Of a stretch of DNA of 64,000 nt, positions 25,162 to 32,578 are shown piece after piece. Source of the stretch: Roseithermus sacchariphilus. GTDB taxonomy: Bacteria > Bacteroidota > Rhodothermia > Rhodothermales > MEBIC09517. The stretch covers positions 2,208,501 to 2,272,500 of the forward strand of contig CP030158.1 in the NCBI GenBank assembly GCA_003285105.1, given 5' to 3'. The notes under the pieces were generated by a model. It ran no database searches, was not told the DNA's origin, and saw only the letters and a list, made by a program, of their open reading frames with translations. The first letter of the stretch is position 1. Every line of letters starts with the position of its first letter. Made by a program: the position numbers and the translations under genes.

Positions 25162-25986
25162 ATGGCGAAGCCCTCCCCGCAGCTTCGACGGCGCCGCCGC
25201 GCAGGCCTCCCCGGCGATCCGTTCGGCGGCCCCCGCTGGTGGGTGCTGAGCGGGCCGCTGCTGGTGGTGCTGGCCCTGCCGCTCGCGGCGCTGCTGCTGC
25301 GCACCGACCCCGGCGCGGCGCTGGAGAGCCTGCGCCGCCCGGTCGTCTACCAGGCCATCACCCTGAGCCTGTGGACCAGCCTGGCCGCCACCGGGGCGAC
25401 GGTCCTGTTCGGCCTGCCGCTGGCGTTTCTGATGGCCCGCCGCCGGTTTCCCCTGCACCGCGCCGTCGATACGCTGATCGAACTGCCGGTGGTCTTGCCG
25501 CCGGCCGTGGCCGGGGTGGCGCTGCTGATGGCCTTCGGCCGGCGGGGGCTGCTGGGTGAGCCGCTGGCCGCGCTCGGCGTACAACTGCCCTTCACCCCGG
25601 TGGCTGTGATCCTGGCGCAGATGTTCGTCGCCGCCCCGCTCTTCATCCGGTCCGCCATGGTCGGGCTCGCCGGGGTGCCGGCCGAGCTGGAAGAGGCCGC
25701 CCGCATCGACGGGGCGAGCACCGGACAGGTGCTGCGGCACGTCACGCTGCCGCTGGCCCGCAACGGGCTCATCGGCGGGGCGGTGATGACCTGGGCGCGT
25801 GCGCTGGGAGAGTTCGGCGCGACCATCATCTTCGCCGGCAACCTGCCCGGCCGGACGCAGACGATGCCCCTGGCCATCTATCTGGGCTTCGAACTCGACC
25901 TGCAGGTGGCGCTCACGCTGTCCGTGCTGCTCATGGGGGCGTCCTTTCTGACGCTGATCCTGGTGAAGTACGTGCTGCTGCGCTGA
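25162..25986 (+). CDS. modB: Molybdate ABC transporter permease ModB
   Basis: The 274-residue inner-membrane permease has about five to six hydrophobic segments and the binding-protein-dependent transport signature EEAARIDGASTGQVLRHVTLPLA, whose core EAARIDGAS..G contacts the ATPase. The sequence GEFGATIIFAGNLPGRTQTMPLAIY near the C-terminus is diagnostic of ModB. The ATG at 25162 follows the modA stop by one base, indicating coupled translation. An Arg-rich N-terminal tail of about 25 residues precedes the first membrane segment. The operon continues, not with modC, but with an aminotransferase gene 41 bp downstream. Confidence 0.93.
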   Translation: MAKPSPQLRRRRRAGLPGDPFGGPRWWVLSGPLLVVLALPLAALLLRTDPGAALESLRRPVVYQAITLSLWTSLAATGATVLFGLPLAFLMARRRFPLHRAVDTLIELPVVLPPAVAGVALLMAFGRRGLLGEPLAALGVQLPFTPVAVILAQMFVAAPLFIRSAMVGLAGVPAELEEAARIDGASTGQVLRHVTLPLARNGLIGGAVMTWARALGEFGATIIFAGNLPGRTQTMPLAIYLGFELDLQVALTLSVLLMGASFLTLILVKYVLLR

Positions 25987-26027
25987 GGGGCGACGGAGCC
26001 GCGGCGGCGGACGGGGCTGCGGCGGTG

Positions 26028-27314
26028 ATGGATCGCCCGGCCGCCGGGATCTCCGCGCGGGCAGACGGCATAGACCAGACACCCCGCCCCGCCGCTCTCC
26101 CGGACCGCCGCCCCGTGCCCGTGACCTCACCCGCCCGCCCGACCGCCCGGGTCGCCGCGCACATCGCCGCGGTGCAGACCCCCATCATCCCGACCGTCGG
26201 AGAGCTGATCCGGGCACATCCCGGCACGATCTCCCTGGGGCAGGGCGTCGTCCACTATCCCCCGCCTCCCGAGGCGCTGGGGCGGCTGAGCGAGGCCCTG
26301 GCCGTCCCGGAGCGGCACCGCTACGCACACGTGGCCGGGCTGCCGGCGCTGCTCGAGCGCATCCGCCACAAGCTGGCCGACGAGAACGGCATCGCCGTCG
26401 GGGACGAGCAGGCCGTGGTGGTGACGGCCGGCGGCAACATGGCCTTTCTGCAGGCCGTCCTCGCGCTCGTCGAGCCGGGCGACGAGGTGATTCTGCCGAC
26501 GCCGTACTACTTCAACCACGAGATGGCCGTCGGCATCGCGGGCGGCCGGGCCGTGCTCGTCCCGACCGATGAGACGTCGTACCAGCCCTCGGTGGAGGCC
26601 ATCCGGGCCGCGCTGAGCGAGCGAACCCGCGCCGTCGTCACCGTCTCGCCCAACAACCCGACCGGGGCGGTCTACGACGAAGGCACGCTCCGGGCCATCA
26701 ACGCCCTCTGCCGCGCGCACGGCGTGATGCACATCCACGATGCGGCGTACGAATACTTCACCTACGACGGGCACCGCGCCTTCTCGCCGGGCTCGATCGA
26801 GGGGGCGGCCGGGCATACCCTGTCGCTGTTCTCGCTGAGCAAGGCGTACGGGATGGCGGCCTGGCGCATCGGCTACATGGCGCTGCCGGCCGCGCTGCTG
26901 CCGGCGGTGAAGAAGATCCAGGACACCAACCTCATCTGCGCCCCCGTGCCCGGACAGGTCGCGGCGCTCGGGGCGATGGAGGTCGGCGCGGCCTACACGC
27001 AGCGGTTCCTGCCCGCCCTGGCCGAGGTCCGCCGCCTCGTCATCGAGGCCCTGGCGACCCTGGGGGACCGCGTCGCCGTGGCGCCGGCCCGGGGGGCGTT
27101 CTACGTCTTCGCCCGCGTCCGAACGGACCTGGACGACCTGACGCTCGTGCGACGGCTGATCGCCGAGCACCGCGTGGCCGTCATCCCCGGCTCCACGTTC
27201 GGGGTGCGCGACGGATGCTCGCTGCGTATCGCCTACGGTGCCCTCCGGCGCGACACCGTCGCCGAGGCCATGGAGCGCCTCGTCCGCGGCCTCGAAGCCA
27301 TCCTGCGAGGCTGA
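26028..27314 (+). CDS. Pyridoxal-phosphate aminotransferase, class I/II
   Basis: The 428-residue fold-type I aminotransferase shows GQGVVHYPPPPEAL, VTAGGNMAFLQAVLALVEPGDEV, the cofactor contacts SPNNPTGAVY and HDAAYEYF, and the Schiff-base Lys272 in SLSKAYGMAAWRIGY, followed by a C-terminal arginine region SLRIAYGAL. About 30 N-terminal residues are low-complexity, so the true start may be a later codon; an in-frame GTG precedes the chosen ATG. The next gene, two bases away, is a nitrilase-family omega-amidase-like enzyme. That pairing suggests a glutamine-dependent transaminase, as in methionine salvage (2-oxo-acid repair), but substrate specificity cannot be read directly. Confidence 0.9.
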   Translation: MDRPAAGISARADGIDQTPRPAALPDRRPVPVTSPARPTARVAAHIAAVQTPIIPTVGELIRAHPGTISLGQGVVHYPPPPEALGRLSEALAVPERHRYAHVAGLPALLERIRHKLADENGIAVGDEQAVVVTAGGNMAFLQAVLALVEPGDEVILPTPYYFNHEMAVGIAGGRAVLVPTDETSYQPSVEAIRAALSERTRAVVTVSPNNPTGAVYDEGTLRAINALCRAHGVMHIHDAAYEYFTYDGHRAFSPGSIEGAAGHTLSLFSLSKAYGMAAWRIGYMALPAALLPAVKKIQDTNLICAPVPGQVAALGAMEVGAAYTQRFLPALAEVRRLVIEALATLGDRVAVAPARGAFYVFARVRTDLDDLTLVRRLIAEHRVAVIPGSTFGVRDGCSLRIAYGALRRDTVAEAMERLVRGLEAILRG

Positions 27315-27316
27315 CC

Positions 27317-28129
27317 ATGCGCGTGGTGCTCGTCCAGCCGGACGTCGTCTGGGAAGACCGGGCCGCCAACCTGGCGAAGGTGCGCACGCTGCTGGAGGCC
27401 GATCCGCCCGCCCCCGGCTCGCTCGTGGTACTGCCCGAGATGTTCGCCGTCGGCTTTTCGATGAACGTGGACGCCATCTGCGAGGGCCCGGACCGGCCGA
27501 CGGAGCGCTTCCTGGCCGATCTGGCGCGGAGCTACGGGGTGTGCGTGCTGGGCGGGCTCGTCACCCGCTCCCCCGACGGGCGCGGGCGGAACGAGGCGCT
27601 GGCCGTCGGGCCGGAGGGCCGGGTGCGGGCGCGCTATGCCAAGCTCCACCCCTTCCGCTATGCCGGCGAGACGGCGCACTACGCCCCCGGCCACACGCTG
27701 GCGCTGTTCGACTGGCAGGGCGCCCGCGTCGCGCCGTTCATCTGCTACGACCTGCGCTTTCCCGAGGTCTACCGCGCCGCCACGGCCCGGGGCGCCACGG
27801 TGCTGGTCACCATCGCCAACTTCCCCACGGTGCGGGTGGATCACTGGCGGCAGCTGCTCATCGCCCGCGCCATCGAAAACCAGGCGTACGTCGTCGGCGT
27901 CAACCGCTGCGGCGCCGACCCGAACGTCGACTACCCCGGCCGCAGCCTCGTCGTCGATCCGAAGGGCACCGTCCGGGTGGACCTCGGCGCCGGCGAAGGG
28001 GTGGCGGCCGCCGTGCTGGACCTGGAGGCGCTGGCCGCCTACCGCGCCGCCTTCCCGGCGCTCCAGGACATGCGGCCGGACTTCGTGCCGGCGCTCGCGG
28101 AGCGGGGGAAGCACGCGGACGAAGGCTGA
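27317..28129 (+). CDS. Carbon-nitrogen hydrolase, omega-amidase-like
   Basis: This 270-residue cytoplasmic enzyme of the nitrilase superfamily has the full catalytic triad: Glu41 in VVLPEMF, Lys109 in AKLHPF and Cys143 in ICYDLRFPE. The segment FPTVRVDHWRQLLIARAIENQAYVVGVNRCG (seen as HWRQLLIARAIENQ and VVGVNRCG) is typical of the Nit2/YafV branch, which hydrolyses alpha-ketoglutaramate and alpha-ketosuccinamate left by glutamine or asparagine transamination. The gene is translationally coupled to the aminotransferase (two-base gap). Together they should drive transamination to completion. The family is certain; the exact amide is inferred from the branch and context. Confidence 0.92.
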   Translation: MRVVLVQPDVVWEDRAANLAKVRTLLEADPPAPGSLVVLPEMFAVGFSMNVDAICEGPDRPTERFLADLARSYGVCVLGGLVTRSPDGRGRNEALAVGPEGRVRARYAKLHPFRYAGETAHYAPGHTLALFDWQGARVAPFICYDLRFPEVYRAATARGATVLVTIANFPTVRVDHWRQLLIARAIENQAYVVGVNRCGADPNVDYPGRSLVVDPKGTVRVDLGAGEGVAAAVLDLEALAAYRAAFPALQDMRPDFVPALAERGKHADEG

Positions 28130-28180
28130 GGGGCGAAGGCCGGGCACCGGCATGAAGCGTCTTCCCCCCTGCACCCGTGC

Positions 28181-29134
28181 CTATCCGGCCGCCTCCCCGG
28201 CGTGCGCGTCGGCGTGCCCGTCCGGGCCGTTGGACAGTTGCACGCGCATCGGCGGGGCCGAGCCGTCCTTGTCCACGCCCATGTAGACCGTCATGTGCGG
28301 GAACGGGATCTCGATGTCGCGGGCGTCGAAGGCCGCCTTGAGACGGCGGTTGTACTCGCGCCCGACGCGCCACTGCTTGATCGGCAGCGTCTTGAACCGC
28401 GCCTTGATGACCACGGCCGAGTCCCCGAACCGGTCGAGCCCGAGCACCTCGATGTCGTCGAGGATGTCGTCCCGATACTCGGGGTCCTGCCGCAGGTCGG
28501 CCCCGACGGCTTTGATGACCTCGATGACCTCGTCGACGTTCTCGCGGTAGGCCACGCCGATGTCGAAGACGTAGTAGGAGAACTCCTTCGTCATGTTCGT
28601 GACCACGTCGATATGGCCGTTGCGGATGTAGTGGACGTTGCCCGAGAGGTCGCGCAGGATGACCATGCGCAGGTTGACCTTCTCGACCAGCCCGCTCTTG
28701 CCGGCGACCTGCACGACGTCGCCGACGCGGATCTGGTCTTCGAAGAGGATGAAGAAGCCGCTGATGATGTCCTGGACCAGGTTCTGCGCGCCGAAGCTGA
28801 CGGCCAGGCCGAGCACCCCGGCGGCGGCCAGGATCGGGCCGATCTCGATGCCGAGGGCGCCCAGGATCATGATGCCGGCCAGCACCCAGATGCCGATGTT
28901 CAGCGCGTACTGGATGACCTCGCGCAGCGTGTCGGCCCGTTTGACGGCTTCGATGTCGTGCGTGCGGCTGGACAGCGAGGTGAGCAGCCGCCGGATGAGC
29001 GCCCGCGTCAGCCGCATGGCGACCAGGGCGCCCACGACGACCAGCAGGATCTCGGCTCCGGTACTGATGAGCCACAGGTACACCTGCTCCAGGTAGGCAT
29101 TCCAGTTCACTTGATCCAGTTGAAGATTGAACAT
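28181..29134 (-). CDS. MscS-type mechanosensitive ion channel
   Basis: This 317-residue inner-membrane channel opens under membrane tension to release solutes. Three hydrophobic helices (about residues 20-40, 65-85, 90-120) end in the pore helix ILAAAGVLGLAVSFGAQNLVQDIISG, with the Gly/Ala pattern of MscS TM3. The beta domain follows (ILFEDQIRVGDVVQV; VEKVNLRMVILRDLSGN; YIRNGHI), then the alpha/beta C-terminal vestibule. The ATG at 29134 is preferred over an in-frame TTG at 29203, which would add a Pro/Arg-rich leader. A hydrophilic tail with His/Asp and Gly/Ala residues ends the protein. The gene is convergent with the omega-amidase gene. Confidence 0.92.
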   Translation of the reverse strand: MFNLQLDQVNWNAYLEQVYLWLISTGAEILLVVVGALVAMRLTRALIRRLLTSLSSRTHDIEAVKRADTLREVIQYALNIGIWVLAGIMILGALGIEIGPILAAAGVLGLAVSFGAQNLVQDIISGFFILFEDQIRVGDVVQVAGKSGLVEKVNLRMVILRDLSGNVHYIRNGHIDVVTNMTKEFSYYVFDIGVAYRENVDEVIEVIKAVGADLRQDPEYRDDILDDIEVLGLDRFGDSAVVIKARFKTLPIKQWRVGREYNRRLKAAFDARDIEIPFPHMTVYMGVDKDGSAPPMRVQLSNGPDGHADAHAGEAAG

Positions 29135-29222
29135 GGCGGAGGGGGATGTGAGCGAAGTGGGTGAGCGTGTCGGAGGGTACCGGCGATTCGGTAGAGCAAA
29201 CAACGCATGCGAACCCCGATAA

Positions 29223-29237
29223 GATCGTAACGATCTC
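29223..29237. promoter_or_regulatory. 15-bp palindrome upstream of mscS
   Basis: AGATCGT and ACGATCT are perfect inverted arms around one A, about 90 bp upstream of the channel start on its 5' side. It may be an operator. I could not fit a confident promoter around it. Confidence 0.25.
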
Positions 29238-29302
29238 GTGGCGTTCCGGGCGGCGTCCCGGCCAGGGCCGCGTAGTGCCGGCGAGGGCGGAGGGGCGGCG
29301 CT

Positions 29303-29893
29303 TCAGCGAGGCAGCCGTTCGACGGCTTCGAGCCAGAGGATCTCGCAGGCGCCCATGCCGGCATCGGTGCGGGAGAGTGAGGTGCGCCAGCGGGTGCCGT
29401 CGGCTCCGAGGACGTGGACGAGGCGGCCGCGGAGGCGGACGAGGTGGCCCGGGCGAAGCCGGCTCACGGCCCCGGCCACGGCATCGTCGGCCGGGATGAT
29501 GTGGATGTTGGTGCTGTGCCGGATGATCTCTGCCCGGGGGATCGGGTAGCGCCGGGTCTGCCACCGGTAAAAGCGGTGCATCTGCGTGATCGTGAGGTCG
29601 TCGAGCACGGCCGTGTCCGACATCGGCCCCCAGCCGACGGCCAGGTCGTAGGGCGCCAGGCGGGCGTGTTCGTCGGTGCGGTACGTCTTGCGCCCGAGCA
29701 CGCGGGCTTCGGCCTCGAAGCGGGCGACGGGGGTGAGCGTGTAGCCCCGGTGAGGGATCGGCGGGCCCGGCTCCATGACCTGCCGCGGGGCCTGCTCGAT
29801 CAGCACGCCGGGGGGGTGGGAGATCGGGCGCGTGAGGTACCACCCGAACCCGCCGGCGGCGATCAGCAACACGGCAGCGAGACGAAGCCACAT
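29303..29893 (-). CDS. Membrane-anchored hypothetical protein (196 aa) downstream of the P-type ATPase
   Basis: I do not recognise a named family. A single N-terminal hydrophobic helix (about residues 3-19, LRLAAVLLIAAGGFGWYL) anchors a soluble, probably periplasmic domain of about 175 residues. That domain is rich in Arg/His and contains RVLGRKTYRTDEHARLAPYDLAVGWG-like sequence (seen as GRKTYRTDEHARLAPYD), HRFYRWQTRRYPIPR and an LRPGHLVRLRGRLVHV stretch that resembles a small beta-barrel. It ends with two acidic residues before ERLPR. The gene follows the heavy-metal ATPase after 47 bp on the same strand and is probably cotranscribed. The histidines could touch metal, but this is speculation. 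Confidence 0.7.
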   Translation of the reverse strand: MWLRLAAVLLIAAGGFGWYLTRPISHPPGVLIEQAPRQVMEPGPPIPHRGYTLTPVARFEAEARVLGRKTYRTDEHARLAPYDLAVGWGPMSDTAVLDDLTITQMHRFYRWQTRRYPIPRAEIIRHSTNIHIIPADDAVAGAVSRLRPGHLVRLRGRLVHVLGADGTRWRTSLSRTDAGMGACEILWLEAVERLPR

Positions 29894-29940
29894 GGGGAGC
29901 GGGGGGAGGCGTGAGAGGGGGGCAGGTTCGTTGCGGCAGC

Positions 29941-32028
29941 TTACCGGCGGATCAGCCGGGCCGAGTTGGCCATGATGCCGAGGTCGGGCAGGGACTGCGC
30001 GGCGGCGGCCAGGACCGGCGGCAGGATGCCGAGGGCGGCCAGCGTGAGGCCGACGAGGTTGTAGACGGCCGTGAAGCCGATGTTCAGCCGCACGACGCGC
30101 ATCGTCCGCCGGGCCAGGGCAAAGAGCTCGGGCACGAGCCGCCAGTCGTCCCGCATCAGCGCGACGTGTGCGGCCTCGATGGCCACGTCGGTGCCGGCGG
30201 CCCCCATCGCAATGCCGACGTCCGCCTGGGCCAGCGCCGGGGCGTCGTTCACCCCGTCGCCGATCATCACGACGGTGTGCCCTTCGGCCTGGTACCGGCG
30301 GACGATGGCGATCTTGTCTTCCGGTAGCAGCCCGGCGCGGTACGGGATGCCCAGCCGCTCGGCCAGGGGGGCCGCGGCCTGCGGGTGGTCGCCGGTGAGC
30401 AGCTCGATGCGGGACAGGCCGTGGGCGCGCAGGGCCGCCAGAGCCTCCGGGACCTCGGGGCGCTCGGTGTCCGTCGCGCCCAGGATCCCCGCGGGCTCGC
30501 CGTCGATCTCCACGAAGAGCAGCGTTCGGCCGGCCGCTTCCAGGGCCGAGGCCATCGAGGCGAAGCCGTCCCGGGCGGTCCGACGGCTGCCGATGCGCAC
30601 CGTGTGGCCCTGCACGACGGCGCGGACGCCCTCGCCGGGCAGGGCCTCGAAGGCCTCCGGCTCCACCGTCGGCAGCGCGCGTTCGCGGGCCGCCTGGCGG
30701 ACGGCCTCGGCCAGGGGGTGTTCGGAATGCCGCTCGGCCGAGGCCGCCAGCGCGAGCAGTTCGTCCTCCGTCCGTCCGTTCAGGCTGATCACGTCCGTCA
30801 GGCGAGGTTGGCCCAGCGTGAGCGTGCCGGTTTTGTCCAGCAGCAGCACGTCGGCGCGGTCGAGCGTTTCCAGGTACTTGCCGCCTTTGATCAGCAGCCC
30901 GCGCCGGGCCCCGGCGCCGACCGAGGCCAGGATGGCGACCGGCGTGGCGAGGGCGAAGGCACAGGAGCAGGCGACGACCAGCACCGCCACCGTGGCCATG
31001 AGATCCTGCCGCAGCAGGTAGGTCAGGAGCGCGATGCCGGCGACGACGGGGAGGTAGTAGGTCGAGAAGCGATCCGCCAGGCGCTGCACGTCGCCGCGGT
31101 GGGCTTCGGCCTCCTCGACCATCCGGAGGACCCGGCCGAAGGTGCTGGCCGGGCCGGCGGCGGTGGTGCGGATCCGCAACGCCCCGAGCCGGGCGATCGT
31201 GGCGGCGTAGACCGTCGAGCCCGGCCCGGCCTCGACGGGCATGCTCTCTCCGGTGATGGTGGCCTGATCGATGGTGGCCCGGCCGGCGATCACCTCGCCG
31301 TCGACGGGGATGGATTCGCCGGGGCGCACCAGGACGATGTCGCCGGGTTGTACGGCCTCGATAGGTATGGTATGCTCGGTGCCGTCCCGGAGCACGCGGG
31401 CGGTCCGGGGGGCGAGCCGGCTCAACGAGCGCAGCGAGTCCCGGGCGCGTTCGGTCGTGGAGCGCTCGGCATAGTCGCCCATCCGCATGAAGAACACCAC
31501 GAGGGTGGCGGTAACCCATTCGCCGGCCAGGAGCGCCGCCAGCGCGCCGACGGCCATCAGGGTATGTGCGATGATGCGACGATTCCAGGCGGCGCGGACG
31601 ACTTCGCGGAAGACGGGGTAGCCCACGAGCACCACGATGGCGATGCCGACCGGGAGGGGGACGCGCTCTGTGATCGCGTCGAACAGCCCCAGCCACTCGC
31701 CGGCGACGACGACGATCAGGACGACGCCGAAGAGCAGCCCGAAGAGCCCCAGGATCCGTCGGGCGAAGGACGTGTTCAGAGCGGGGGCGTCGTCGTCCGC
31801 GGTGTCGGGCACGGTGTGGCCCGTGGAGGCCACGGCGGCCCGCAGGGCCTCGCGCGGGGGCGGATGTGCGGGATCGAGCTGCAGGATGGCCTTCTCGGCC
31901 GAGAGCAGCACCTGCGCTTCCCGGACGCCGGGCACGGCACACAGGGCCTGTTGCACCGAGCGGGCACAGGTGGCGCAATCCATGCCCTCGATGGGGAGTT
32001 CCAGCGTGGTGCGGTCCGGTCGCGTCAT
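29941..32028 (-). CDS. Heavy-metal P1B-type ATPase with N-terminal HMA domain
   Basis: The protein (695 aa) is an inner-membrane pump for transition metals. It has an HMA domain with GMDCATC (Cys18, Cys21), membrane helices, an actuator TGES loop (ATITGESMPVEAG), phosphorylated Asp398 in DKTGTLT, an HP motif in RHSEHPLAEAV, TGD and GDGVNDAPALAQADVGIAMG. The ion-binding motif in helix 6 reads Cys354-Ser-Cys356 (VVACSCAFALATP) instead of the common CPC. The C-terminal helices read YNLVGLTLAALG and LPDLGIMANSARL. The metal cannot be assigned from this motif; Cu, Zn and Co remain possible. The ATG at 32028 begins just before the HMA domain; earlier in-frame codons give a Pro-rich leader. Confidence 0.93.
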   Translation of the reverse strand: MTRPDRTTLELPIEGMDCATCARSVQQALCAVPGVREAQVLLSAEKAILQLDPAHPPPREALRAAVASTGHTVPDTADDDAPALNTSFARRILGLFGLLFGVVLIVVVAGEWLGLFDAITERVPLPVGIAIVVLVGYPVFREVVRAAWNRRIIAHTLMAVGALAALLAGEWVTATLVVFFMRMGDYAERSTTERARDSLRSLSRLAPRTARVLRDGTEHTIPIEAVQPGDIVLVRPGESIPVDGEVIAGRATIDQATITGESMPVEAGPGSTVYAATIARLGALRIRTTAAGPASTFGRVLRMVEEAEAHRGDVQRLADRFSTYYLPVVAGIALLTYLLRQDLMATVAVLVVACSCAFALATPVAILASVGAGARRGLLIKGGKYLETLDRADVLLLDKTGTLTLGQPRLTDVISLNGRTEDELLALAASAERHSEHPLAEAVRQAARERALPTVEPEAFEALPGEGVRAVVQGHTVRIGSRRTARDGFASMASALEAAGRTLLFVEIDGEPAGILGATDTERPEVPEALAALRAHGLSRIELLTGDHPQAAAPLAERLGIPYRAGLLPEDKIAIVRRYQAEGHTVVMIGDGVNDAPALAQADVGIAMGAAGTDVAIEAAHVALMRDDWRLVPELFALARRTMRVVRLNIGFTAVYNLVGLTLAALGILPPVLAAAAQSLPDLGIMANSARLIRR

Positions 32029-32217
32029 GGCGGGCGGAGGCGTGAAAGAGGGGACCGGAGGTGAGATCGGTGGAGGCGGAGCCGGGTTCCGCCGGAGGCG
32101 GTCGGGCCTTCGGGTGCAGGCCGGCTGAATCAAGCTTCAGATCCTGTTCAGTCCTGCTTCAGGATGGCCGTGATAGTTTGCAGCGGCAGGCGATGATCCG
32201 GTGATCTGTCTTTTCCC
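32029..32217. promoter_or_regulatory. Divergent intergenic region between metal ATPase and a 75-aa gene
   Basis: This 189-bp region contains an inverted repeat ATCCTG (32141-32146) and CAGGAT (32160-32165), set in repeats of a TTCAG/TCCTG theme. It could bind a metal sensor. I could not find a promoter with good hexamers on either strand. Confidence 0.3.
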
Positions 32218-32445
32218 ATGGCGAGCTATTCCACCCCCGCGACGTTGTTGCGCGAAGGCTTCGAGCGGTTCGGGACGGGTGCCCTGACCGAGCCCTACGC
32301 CCGGTGCATCGTCGCCTGGTTGCAGGAGCAGGGGCACACGGCGCGTCTGGTGCTGGAGACGGCGTACCTGCCGGAGTGCTGGTACGCCGTCTACTGGAAG
32401 GAGCGCCGCGCGGACGAGGCCGGGCTCAGCGGGTGGTGGTTCTGA
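32218..32445 (+). CDS. Small hypothetical protein (75 aa)
   Basis: No family is recognised. The 75-residue product starts at an ATG, is soluble, has two cysteines (ARCIVAWLQEQG and LPECWYAVYW) and an aromatic-rich C-terminus ending SGWWF. The central part (EPYARCIVAWLQEQGHTARLV) could form a helix. The gene is divergent from the heavy-metal ATPase and has codon use and GC content like its neighbours. Cysteines and closeness to a metal pump make a metal-linked role possible, but no motif proves it. It could also be chance, as nothing else supports it. Confidence 0.5.
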   Translation: MASYSTPATLLREGFERFGTGALTEPYARCIVAWLQEQGHTARLVLETAYLPECWYAVYWKERRADEAGLSGWWF

Positions 32446-32524
32446 GGCGAGGGCCGGCGTCGGCGGCGTGGCAGAAGGGCGCAGCCGGTCTTATCATGGG
32501 GCCTGGTGTGTTCCCCTGCGGTCC

Positions 32525-32578
32525 GAGCCCTGTCCTCCATGCGAGCCCTGCCCCTCGAGCGAGCCCTGCCCTCCATGA
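32525..32578 (+). repeat. Three 18-bp direct repeats covering a start codon
   Basis: Units at 32525-32542, 32543-32560 and 32561-32578 share GAGCCCTGYCCY.. and differ at a few bases. The first and last units each end in CCATG, creating two in-frame ATGs (32539 and 32575) for the esterase gene. The last unit carries the preferred start. Confidence 0.7.
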
